From NCBI GenBank assembly GCA_001643675.2, contig LSRY02000015.1:67001-131000 (forward strand): a stretch of DNA of 64,000 bases, written 5' to 3'. Positions 1 to 11,900 of this stretch are shown one piece after another. The notes below the pieces were generated by a model that saw nothing but the letters and a program-made list of their open reading frames with translations, did no database searches and was not told where the DNA came from. Origin of the DNA: Monocercomonoides exilis. Taxonomy: Eukaryota > Preaxostyla > Oxymonadida > Polymastigidae. A program made the position numbers and the translations under genes. The stretch's first letter is position 1. The number at the start of each line of letters is the position of its first letter.

Positions 1-1370
1 ATCCTCTGACAAACTGCACCTCCTCCACACATGGAATAACAATTACGAAACAAACAATTTGATATAACAACCTTGTCAATGCAGTCCCAATGCTCAACAG
101 CACCTCCACCAGATGAGGTTGTGTGATTCACTTTACAGTTTATAAAGAATGAATTAATAATGCATTGCTTCTGTTTTTTTGTCATCGTTGGGCGAAAATC
201 AATTGCCCCTCCATCGTTCCCAGACGAACAATTAGAAAATAAACAATTATCAACCATTGGTTGAAAGTTAATATTCTCGATCATTATTCCTCCACCACCA
301 CAGTCTGTATTTATTGCAGCACATGAACATTGAACAAACACAGAATGAAGGACAATGCATTCTGCAACATTCAAAGCATATATTCCACCACCTCTCGTTG
401 AAGTGGCATTGCATCTTGTAAATGACGAATTTTCAACTCTCAGAATGGCATTTTCATTGTCATGCACATAAAGAGCACCTCCTTGTGGTGCTGTGCAATC
501 AGTCCATTCACACAACGAAAATGATTGACTCTCTGTTGTATTCATCTGTCCTTTTTTCTCAAGAGCATTCATTTCTCTTTTCCCGAAGCTTATTGATGTG
601 TTTCTGCAGATAAATTCCTCTGACGAAAATGATCCACTTGAGATCCCTCCTTCAAATACATTCACACACGAATAAATGAGGCAGTTCTCCATTGAACTCA
701 ACAAGCATGAATGGTCCATCTGACAATCACTTTTCTTATCAGATTTCACAGACATGTTCCTGAAGGCACAATCATGAATCTGTTCACTTTTGCACATTCC
801 AGACAACAGGAAACATTCTGAAGAGGAAACAGCCAGATCTGTCGTGATAAAATTTCTCAAAATGGCAATATTTGAATCATCAGATGAAAAAACGAGACTT
901 CCAAAACAAAGACTGATTTGAGGGATCAAAGTCAAATTCACAATGTTGATTGACCCACTTTGCAAAAGAAAAGGAGTTGTTGATTTTTGGTGGGAAACAC
1001 ACGATTCCATCACAACAGTTGACTTGTCTGCTATTTGCACACATGATGGAGAAGAAAATTCAAATGCTAAAATTTTCATTCCAACTGAAGAATTGGAGAA
1101 TCCCAAAAATACATTAATCACTGATAATGTTCCTGACTTCCACTTTTTCACTACCGATGCATTTCTCTGTTCAAATGAATAACTGTCATCCGCCTTTGAT
1201 GAAAATCGAGCATCATTTGCATTGTCTTGGCCTGAGAAAGCATGGTTATAAGAAAAATGAACTTTTGAGAGAAAACCTTCACTTTTCCATGTGGAACTTC
1301 CAGAAATGCCTTGGATTTCAGACATGTTTGCAAGGAGCATGCACTCCAAAAACCACAAGTGCACATTCAT
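1..1370 (-). CDS. Secreted beta-helix repeat surface protein, 5' part, runs off left edge
   Basis: An uninterrupted reading frame begins with ATG at 1370 and stays open to the window edge (456 codons), so the stop lies outside. The start is preceded in frame by TAA and TGA stops. The N-terminus MNVHLWFLECMLLANMS looks like a signal peptide. From about residue 300 onward there are repeated short units with Gly-Gly-Gly/Ala-(Ile/Leu/Val) turns alternating with Cys-containing strands (for example NDGGAIDFRP and CGGGGIMIENI), the pattern of right-handed parallel beta-helix (polymorphic-membrane-protein-like) proteins. The first 300 residues resemble the N-terminal region of the giant protein encoded at 5964-15953: both have an FxGGI(S/V)xGxSFxS segment followed by a Cys-rich strand. 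It is probably extracellular or surface exposed; the C-terminus (anchor or kinase tail) is not visible. Confidence 0.8.
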   Translation of the reverse strand, partial: MNVHLWFLECMLLANMSEIQGISGSSTWKSEGFLSKVHFSYNHAFSGQDNANDARFSSKADDSYSFEQRNASVVKKWKSGTLSVINVFLGFSNSSVGMKILAFEFSSPSCVQIADKSTVVMESCVSHQKSTTPFLLQSGSINIVNLTLIPQISLCFGSLVFSSDDSNIAILRNFITTDLAVSSSECFLLSGMCKSEQIHDCAFRNMSVKSDKKSDCQMDHSCLLSSMENCLIYSCVNVFEGGISSGSFSSEEFICRNTSISFGKREMNALEKKGQMNTTESQSFSLCEWTDCTAPQGGALYVHDNENAILRVENSSFTRCNATSTRGGGIYALNVAECIVLHSVFVQCSCAAINTDCGGGGIMIENINFQPMVDNCLFSNCSSGNDGGAIDFRPTMTKKQKQCIINSFFINCKVNHTTSSGGGAVEHWDCIDKVVISNCLFRNCYSMCGGGAVCQR

Positions 1371-4300
1371 TTCGATGAGCAAACACGATTTTGATAATGA
1401 ATGAAATTATTTTTTGAAGGATCAAAATGGCCATAATTGGATGTTTCAAATTCCTGATTGAAAAGAAAATAAACATTTGTCATTTCATTTCTATAATAAT
1501 TCACAAAATATCTGATGCAGCCTTGGAATAATGCTGTTTCTTCACATATTCCGCTTTATGATCAGCATCTGGCAATATCTGAAACAAGATAATTAAAAAA
1601 TATAATTGACATAAAATCAGAAGTTGAAAGAGAAAAGCATAAGTCCAATTGAAGCACTGAATGAGGATACCATTTAATCTCATTGAATCAAAGCCAAGGA
1701 CAAATTGAAAAAAGAAAAAAGTTTTCATTAAAGTCCCACAAATCTGGCTAATGAATTAAAAATATTGTAATACAATATTAATCATCTCTTGATTCATTCA
1801 AATGATGAGACTTTCTTTGCACCCTGCCCTGCTCTTCCCCGAAGACAAAAGATAGAAATCCTTGTGCAATATATTATTTTTTTGGTTGAATGAAGGCACA
1901 TCAAAAAATCCCTTTCTTCCTCTCTTCCATTCCATAATTTCCTCTTCTTCTCTCTCTCTCTCTTCTTACCCGACAGCTCCAATCTTCTCTCTGATATCTT
2001 CTTTGTTGTTTATTTTTTCTTATTTGTTTCTGCTTTTCCTCATTCTGCACAAGCATCTTGGATGAATTGAACTTTGTTTCATCTGCAATATTCTCCTTGT
2101 CAACCATCAAACACAAATTCTGCCCTTTTCAGCAGAAATCTGCTTGAGGCTTCTTTGTCAGCAGTAGCATCAGATCCAGTGGCATTTCATCTGCCTCTCC
2201 TAATTTCCTCTTTGTTTCCTCATTCTGTCATCTCATTTCAAATCTGCTCCTTGTGTTTCCACATTGTGGACTTTGCACATTGCTTTCCTGCCATCTTCAG
2301 CCCAGCCATCCAAAAATAACCATATTTCCTTTTTCTCTTCTCTCACAATCATTATCATCTTCTTCTTTATTTTCCTCATCCCCTTTTTTTCTCATTAATT
2401 TATCTTTGTGAACGAACAACATTTCTTTTCAGAAACGCTCAGCTCCTTTCCCCAGCAAACTGACTCTTTTGCAAAGTCTTCTGTTTCGATTGAGAGGATA
2501 TGGAATGCAGGCCTTCTCAGCTGATATGCCAAAAGCACTTCAAAAAACAAAAGACAACAAACAAAAAAAGATAAAATTGAATGTGTTGAAATCAAAATCA
2601 AAAATCATTGATGAATAAAAAAATATTTCTTTTTTTCCAGCCAATTTCATTTATTTTCTGTTTTCTTCAAAAAAACAACAACAAATAAGAAATACACAGC
2701 CAAAGCACACCTTCAGTTTTCTGATCTTCGCTAGTCGGGATCCTCATTGAAAAATATCTAATTGTGCCATCTTTTCTTGTTTTATTGAGGAGAGTTGAAG
2801 TTCGTTTTCAGCTGTGTGCAAAACGATGCATCCGCTTCTTTCCTCTTCCACTTTGAACCCTTCACTCAATCTTTCCGTTCTTCATGCTTCTTCTTCTTCT
2901 TCTTCATTCTCTTCTCAAGAAAACCTCAGATCTCGATGATTCCACTCGATTTTCAAACAGGCAGTTTTTATTCAAAAAAAGTCAGGTCGATTCACAATGA
3001 GAACAGAAACATCACATGAAAAACACATCGACTGGCATTGAATCGAAAACTGGCTTTCAAAGCATTCAAAGATGATGGTTGAATATTTTTTTGTTGACCT
3101 TGCTTCATGAGGTGAGTGAGGTACATTTTCAGCTGGAGCTCAAAGCAAGCCAAAGACATGGAAGTTATTCACAATGGACTTGGTTGCATAGCATGGGGCC
3201 TGTTGTGTTTTGATGAAAACACAGACATCTGCTCCGCTCTTGGCAATCGTTTTATTTGGAATGGTCAAAGTGAGCTGGCTGATGATCACTTCATTTCATC
3301 TTCTGTTCATCTGAGTGGCTGTGCAATACTGGCTGAAATGAACAGCCATGCAAAAATTCAAGTTTTTGAACAATATTGAAAAACAAAAGAAATGTTTGCA
3401 CAAACAGATTCAGTTCCTTTTCTTGATGACCGAATGATTTTTTTATCCAGAAAGGAACAAATGCTCATATCTTGAGGATGTTTCATGGAGAGTGAAAATC
3501 AAACCCCTTGCTCATTTCTGGGTGGAGAGGAATGAAAGCATCAATGCGAAAAAGTGGGGGGAAAATGCATTTTCTAATCTCTATTTTCTGGAAACTTCTA
3601 AGTTTGAATCCAATTTGATTCTGAAAATTCAAATCCACATATGCCATGTGTCTGACCTTGTCGAAATCTCTTCGCTGTTCTCGACCAAGAATTTTTCAAA
3701 CATGATTTATTGTTGTCTTCAAAAAAAATCTTGCTTCAGAGGATGAGCATAAATGTGTAAATACAAATGTGGTTTCAACGCTTCCTTGTTCACAAAATAG
3801 TGAAACATCTATTTGGTCACCTTTCACCTTTTTCAAGAGCATTCAAACGGATTTTTGTTTCATTTGGTTCTTTTATTTTTTCATTCTTTGATGAAAGCCT
3901 GAATATCAGCCATACTGGATTGAGCGATTGAACGAAAACAACCGATTGAGCAATGTGATGAAGAAGTTTTAGTTGCTTATCAAAAAAAAAAACATATTGA
4001 GAAACCTTCTGCACTTTATCTGCCATTGCTTTGCGGATTGTCAGTTTGAAGTCATTTCTCTCTGACTGTTTTTTTGGCATATGTTGTTTTTTTCCCATTT
4101 TGTTTGAAGAATTGAAATTGTCTGATTTTCCCCAAAATTCTGCTGCAAAGTCAAAGTCATTTGAGTTTATTTCCCATCTGAATAAATTTGAGAGTATTGA
4201 ATGATGACTGCATAGGAGTTCTTTTCATCTCGAGTGTTTTCGAGATTTGCGCATTTGAATGTTTCACATGAAAGGAGCATATGTGGGTTGCACAATGTGT

Positions 4301-5963
4301 GCATATATTTTTCATGATATTTTTTGGAGATTGATATTTTGATGTTTTAATGAATATTGAATTTTTTTTTTGTGAAATAACTACATTCAGGGAGATTGCA
4401 AGCAGGCTTCTGGAAGAAATTTCGTGATAATTTTTGGGGGTGGGAAAACTTAGCTGGGTTTTGCAAAGCATCATTAATGAAGTTTCAATTTTGACGATTC
4501 AGCTCATCATTGACTGAATTTTTGATAAACTCAGAAAATGAGTATGAAGCTGATTCGGGCTTGTTTCCAAAGCAGTTGGCAGCGCCATCGACTTTTTCAG
4601 CTATTTGTGTTTCAGCTGGAGCGAGCATTCTTCATTGAACTTTCAGTGTTGAATTTTCCAGTCACAGTTGAAGAAATACAATGCAATTTCATTGTCTGGC
4701 AAGTTGGCAGCAGCCATTGCAGAGTTCCGAGTGACTGAAGAAACCCACGTGACATTCATTGTCTCTGCGAACAATTCTTCAGCAAACGTTGCCAATTCCA
4801 ATTGTTTGCACCTCTTTCTGCACATTCGCATTTTATCAGAAAGATATTTATCCCAGTTCGTTCATTCGCTGCTGTCAATGACTGTTCTTTGCGAATTATC
4901 CCAAGCAAGTTTAAAAGCTGAAACGAAAGGGCAGCATCAAGGAAATGAATGAAAGCGGTGAGAAATTGGATTTGAAGAACAGGAAGAGAAGATATTTGAG
5001 AAATCGCAACTTTTTTGTTGAAGAAGCTGTGATGTGCTGCGTCATTGCAGAAGGGGGAGAACAATGGAGGGAAAACCCAAAATAACCTGGAAGCATTGCA
5101 GATGCAGTTATTCAGAAAGCCAGAAAATCAGTGAGCAGTTGCAATTAACAGAAAGGCTGTTGCAGTTTGGGTGAAGAAAATGAGTGAAAGGCAACAATTA
5201 CTTGCATTTCAAAGGATTTTTTTTATTGAATGAGAGTCTGCCTTGTGAAGAATTGAAGGGAATGTTTTTTCTGTGTGAAGATCTTTCCAACATTGCATCT
5301 TTTGATGATTGCAAGAAAATAGCAATTTCTTCAACGCAAGCATGTGGCTTTTGTTCTCGATTGAATGATGGTCAGTTGAACTCAAAAAGAAAGATTCTTC
5401 TTCGCTTCATTCACATTTAACACACAAACCCTCTTTTCATTCCCTTTCTTCTTCGCTCTTCGCAAATTCTTTGAATTTGCTCAGACTCGATGAAAGCAGA
5501 GGATGCAGCTGGAAAGACACCTTCACCACAACAAGGGGCAAGAAAGGGATGCAGAAAACAGTTGCTGAAGGAAAGAGTATTTTTATGTTTTTGACAATGA
5601 GAAGATAATTCATTTGAAAATAACTTTTGTTGAATAAAACAAAAAAATCTGAATGGTTTGAACAATTTTTCTTATAATTCATTAGTTGTTTTTAATGAAA
5701 GTGGAAAATCAATAATAAAAATAGTCATTTGATTTGTTCCAAATACTGGAATGGAAAAAAAGGAATTTTCTTTTAAAAAAAATTTTATCTGATAATATTC
5801 ATTTCTTTCAATACACAGAATTGAAAAGAATAAAAAGCATATTAATAATGATGACTGTATTTTATTTTATTTTATTTTATTTTTTGATTATAAACATTTA
5901 AATTAAAAATATTTTTTGATTCAAAATTTTATTTTGTCTTCCAGAAGATTAAGTTATAGTTTT
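1371..5963. other. 4.6-kb intergenic region between two divergent beta-helix genes
   Basis: No coding region can be supported here. Short open frames exist on both strands but none shows a recognisable domain, consistent splice sites or a codon pattern unlike chance. It contains pyrimidine-rich stretches (about 1910-2060) and a short TTTTA pentanucleotide repeat (about 5858-5885) just upstream of the giant gene. It presumably carries the promoters of both flanking divergent genes. Confidence 0.5.
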
Positions 5964-8900
5964 ATGATCAATATTTTATCAACGAAAGAATTTTTGGTTT
6001 TTTGCTTTGTTGCGGCTTTTGAAGCCGCAAATGAGATATATGAAATAAATGAGATATTTATAAACAAGAAGACTTCAACTTCCACACAATTTCAGCAGAT
6101 ATTACCAAGTAATACCTCAAATTCAAACTATTTGTTTCTTTTGGCAAACTCTTCTTTAAAACTTGATAACATTGCTTTCATTGACTTATCGCAACATTCT
6201 ATTTCTGTTCTTGATGGAGAATCTTCGCTTTTTTGTTGCAACACTAAATTTATTTATTCGAAGAAAGTATTAACTTCGTTTGCTTCGTTAGGCAATATTG
6301 CTCTTCATAATATATCGGTAGACATTTCTACTTGTAAAAGAAAATTGCCTTCTTTGGTAAACTTACAGAATGAAGCTTCTTCTGGAGTTAAACTTATAAA
6401 TTCATACATCTCTGATTTTACAGTCGTATCAAACAAATCTTCGTCTTTGCTTTGCAGCGGAATTGGAAGCTATGAAACTGTCTATCGCTGTTGTTTTATG
6501 AACATCACTACCAAGGTGAAAACTGGAAATGAAGCTGCAGCAAAGGAAAATCATTCTTTTGTAATTTCTTCGGCAATAAAATTATCCACATTTATTCATG
6601 TTCGCGATGCATTTTATGGAGGTATTGTTCACGGGCTTTCTTTTACTTCTCCATCGCAAGAATTTGTCTGTGATCTTTGCGAATTTTATGATTGCTCTCA
6701 TTCGACTCCTTCTTTGTCATTGTTTCGCGTTTCTCGTGGAAGACAAAGCATAATAGGTGAAAATGCAAATGTTACTTCAACGATTTTTAATGATTGCACA
6801 GGAACGAATGGTGGAGGCCTCTATTTTGATGGAGAAATTTTAGGATTAAATTATTATCTGAATGTGATAAATTGCACATTTGAAAATTGCTCAGCAAATT
6901 ACGGAGGAGGAATATATATTAATGAAGTTGGAGTTGGAACCTTTAAAAACAATGCTTTTTATGACTGCAAGGCTAATAGTAATTTAGGACATGATTTTTA
7001 TTTGAAAAAATTTGATTTGACAACAGGGGTTAACAATTTAACTTTTTCGTCATGCTTTACGTACAATGATGGAAATAGAGTTTATATTGCTGGAACAAAT
7101 TATACAAAGCTCCTTAAAATGGATGATTATCAGATTGTCGCTACAAATGGTAGCACGACAGTTAATTGCGGGTTAAGCTCTGGCGTAGCTTGCAAATCGG
7201 TAAATACCGCCATTGTTAATCGGAGGCCATATTATTTGAAGAGAATCAAACTTCTTAACGGAACTTATAATGAGATAGATACTTGGACAATTAATGCAGC
7301 AAGAGGGAAAGTGGACGCGTTCGGAGAAAGTCAAACAAAAGTTATTTTTAATTTGAATAGTTACATCGGAACGATGATTTCTATTTCTGGAGCTGTTAAC
7401 ATATCAATTTCCACATTCACAATTAACGTGAATAAAGATTATTGCAGGATAATTAGTGGTAGTTCTTATAATTTCAACCTTTCTGTTTCTGACATTACGA
7501 TTTCAACACCAAGCAGCTGGACAACATACTTATCATATAGTTTATTTTATTTTATTAGCGGAACTCTAACATTCAGTCGGGTTGCAACAAAGAACATTAG
7601 ATTAGCAACCAATTGTTTATTTCAAATGACAAATGGGGTGACGAAAGCAACGTTTTCATTTTGTAATTTCACAAATATAACTGCATCAAAAAATAATTCG
7701 GCAATTTTTGGATCTGGCTATACACCAAAATCTCTTGCTCTTAATAACTGTTCAATATCTTCAATATCAAGCCTTAATGCTACAGGGGTCAACGGTGGTG
7801 CGCTGTGCATAAATACAAGTGAATCTCAAATTAGCTTGTCTAATACCACATTTACAAGTTGCTGCGTCAGTCAAAGCAGTGGAAGAGGAGGAGCATTGTA
7901 CTTTTCAACAAACGGATCACTGTCTAAATTTACGATAAGCAGATGTCAGTTCTCATTAAATCAAGCGCTTTTTGGACGAGACGTTTTTATATTCGTTCCT
8001 TCATTGCCAAATGCCCTTCTTGACTCATATTATTCTGTTGCAGCAACTTCGACGTATGTTCCGAATAGAACAAATGCATGGTTTGGAAGAGACAATGCAA
8101 CATTTCAGGGGGATTTTGATTTGATGCCGTTCATCTTTGGATACACATCATCGATCATTCATGCTTCGAATGCGTCGCGAGGCGATGGAAAGTATTGCGG
8201 GTCAACAGTCGCCCATTGCAAGTCGATCACGCAGGCTGTTCAACGCTTTAATGGATCATCCAGAACAATCAAAGCGAACGGTTCAGTAGAAGTGTCTATG
8301 TCAGGAACTGATGTGTCAAATGTTGTTGTTGAAAGAAATGAATCAACAATAAACGCTACAGTTACGATTGACAGAATTGCAGGAACCGCGAATTCTGCAC
8401 TTATATCATCAGGTGCCTTTCAATCTCGAAACATTGTTTATTCAATTGGCTCAGTTCCTCAAGGAAGTTCAGTTCAGAGTTTGCTAAGTGGAACAAATGG
8501 TATCCAAACATTTTCAAATTGTATTTTTGTTGGAAGTGCTTCGAATACCATTACAATTGCGCTTGTTTCAATAAGCGGAGGCAGCCTTGTTCTTGAAAGC
8601 TCATCATTTAATGCTTCCAGTGAATTGAGTTGCTCTTGTTCATTGTTCTCCCTTCAAAATGGGATTTTCAAATTTTCTGATAGCCGATTTGCTAACTTAA
8701 AGTTCACCTCTTCCAATGCAGGTCTTATTTCACAATTAGGGAGTGGATCATCTTCGCAGCAAATTGAATTGTCCAATTGTGGATTTGAACGAATTTCGTC
8801 AACCAAAGAGACAAGTTCCTGTGTTGTTATATCTTCTTCGACTTGCGTCGGCTCCTTCAATGCTTCATCATGCAATTTTTCTTCGTCGTCTTGCCCAGCG

Positions 8901-11900
8901 TCAATCAATGGAGGAGCCATTTCCTTTGCAGTTGGGGCGAGTAAAAAATTTGAAATTAGCCAATGCAAAATATCATCTAATACTGCCAGTGAGTCGGCTG
9001 GAAAAGGAGGAGGTGTTTTTTTGCTGATGAAAGATGTTAGCAGCGATTATAAAATTACTAGATGCAGTTTTGAGTCTAACAAAGCGAAATATGGCCGAGA
9101 CATATACATTCAAGCACCAAATCTTAATTCTTGTGTGACATTTGAAAAATTTGGGAATCTTCTAACTCCAACAGCTGATGTTGAAAACATGATGTATGGA
9201 TGCAATACTTCTTCTGTTGATCAGCATGTAGATCTAATTTTTATGATGACTGTTCATCTGGCGATTGTCAATGTGAAGAATGCTGACTCTGAACATGGGG
9301 AAGACTGGTTCAGATGTGGGAATGAAAGCGAGCCTTGCTTAACATTTGAATATGGAATGGATAAGATTCTTGATACATCTTCTGATAACAAAGGAATATC
9401 TATCGTTTCGAAAGCTGCTATAAACAAGCCAATCGATTTATCTTCGATGACTATTTTGTCATCTTCAAGTTCGATTCCTTCAATACTTTCATTTAACTTC
9501 GCAAGCACAACTTTTGATGCAGCAATAATAAACCACGACATTCTCACATTTAACAAAATCAAACTGTATTTGCCATCTGTTAGAAACGTGCTGAAAGCAC
9601 TAATTTCAACAGAAAGCTCGCTTATCGTTAACGATTCGAATTTTGATAGCGAGCAGCTGAATTCTTCTGTTTATTTGAATACCATTGAAGTGAAAGGCGG
9701 AACGGTGCTTCTTAATAATTGTTCAATTGGAGAGCGCAGTTTCTGTTTGGAAAGTTCATTCATCAAATACGCAGGCTCATCTACAATTACTCTTAATCAC
9801 ACTTCCATTAGCACAATTACATTTTCAACAACTTTCTTCTCAGAGACAACAGGAGAACACAGCACTTTGTCACTGATGAATGCTTCATTCAGCAGATGCT
9901 CTGCTTCTCCGCAAACAACGATGAGTCCAATCATTTCTACGCAACTCGAAGGAACTGTGAACTTTGATGAATGCAATTTCAGCAATGTTGGCAATTCAGA
10001 ATGCAAAGAAGGTGGAGTTATTAATGTATGGCTGAAAGACACAGGAAAAATTAGTATTTCTGGCTGCCAAGTTGGAGAGTGTTTCTGTAACGAGGCAACA
10101 GGGAAAGGAGGTTTCCTCTATTTGAGCAAGCAACAAAGCGAAGGTCAGTATGACTTAAGCGTTGAGTCAAAATACTCAAACAATAAAGCCCACATTGGAA
10201 AAAATCTCTTCTTTAATTTTGATTCGTTGAACGAGTCTGTGTCTGCTGATAAGCTGTTCTTACCAGTCAACGATCCAGCTGTCGAAGGAGGAAAAGCATA
10301 TATCGGCAAAGACACAATTTTTAATTCTGTGAATTTGATTGTGTTTTTGGTTCAGTTTGTTTCAGATAAAGTTCACGTGTCAAACGCAGGTTATGATGTC
10401 CTACGATGCGGCTCGGGAGACTTTCCTTGTCATTCAATTTGGAAAAGCATGAAAAATGTGAAGAGCGATAGCACCAGCAAGGAGATAATTTTTGACACGT
10501 TGGTTGAAGTCGAATCGTACTACGAATTTCAGAATTTGACACTTTCAGCTGCTTCGCCTTCACAAGACACAGGAATGATCATCTGCTCAGATCTGCTTTC
10601 CAGCGACAAAGACACAGCGATTGGCATTGTAGGGAATACCAATTTTGTTAACATTACATTTTCATTGCCATCTGAATTTGTTGGGCGTCAATCGTCAGTA
10701 ATCAAATGTGCTGCTTCTGAAGGAGTGTTACAGCTTTCTTCGTGCAATTTTGCTAAGCAAAGCAATTTCCTTTCTTCGATTGGCTATTCTCTTGTATCTG
10801 CCACCAATGGAAAATTGTTGTTTCATGGCTGCACTGTTGAAAGCTTGCTATTTTCAGCATCGCCTATCGAGATATTGCAATCGGTCACTACAACCTTTGA
10901 ACAAGTCCAATTTTTGTCAGTTACGCTTCAAACAGCATCGCTTTTGACTGCCGCTGAAGTCAGTGCTCAATCAGAACAGTCCAACAATGCTGCAACTTCT
11001 GAATTTATCTTTAGGAACTGCTCATTTGATAGAATTGTTGCGAAAGAAGGTACTTCCAAATCTGTTATCATTACAGATCCACTATCTTCTTCTCTTTCGT
11101 TTATAAATTGCTCAATCACAAGTTTGACTGCATTAGAAAGCAATGAAGGCGGAGGAATGAAAATAAAGTTCAAGGCAGGCGGATCACTTAGTGTCAAAGG
11201 AGATGCGGTCAGCGGAACAAGTATAGTATCTTCGTGCAGTTGTTCGCCTGCGTCTGGAAAAGGAGGATTTTGCTTTATAGACTCTATTGGTGCTGATGCT
11301 GACTTTGTTTTTGAGAAGATAAAATTTTCGGATAATGTTGCTTCAATGGGGAAGAATGTCTTTTTCTCATGTGCTGATCTTAGCTCTTCTGTAAAGCTTG
11401 AGCAATTTTTGATAAATCTCGATGAATGGATAACAGACACAAATGCCTTTTCTGGAATGGATACAGCTTATTTTACAACAAAGTCAGTTGATCTTCTTGC
11501 TTTTATTGTAGAATATAATTCAGAAAAAATAGTTGTGTCGTCAAGTTTCGGAGCAGATGTGAAGGGGTGCGGAAAGGAAACTCTTCCTTGCTCTTCATTT
11601 TCAACTGGATTGCATCATATAATAAATACAACAGAGCCTGACCAGCCAGTCACACAGCTTCTGATTGAGAATTCAGCAAATGTTGACAGCTGTTTTGATG
11701 TGTCAGAGCGCGAAATTGGATCGTTGCAAAATTCACCTGCAGAGCTTTCCATTGCAGCATCGTTAACTCCGTTATCTTCGTCCGTTGGATCGGAAGATTG
11801 TGTTTTATTTAACAGCAAGACACTAAAGCTGACATTGCTGACATTCACCATCCCAACTGAATTCACAACTTCTCAAACAGTTCTTATTTTGTCGTCAAGC

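Noticed and set aside
4643-5096. Overlapping frames of 60-100 codons on both strands in the large divergent intergenic region.
   Set aside because: No domain, no consistent splice boundaries and similar composition on both strands; indistinguishable from chance.
5916-5963. Upstream extension of the giant gene from a TTG codon.
   Set aside because: The first ATG is at 5964 and is followed directly by a good signal peptide; non-ATG initiation is not needed.
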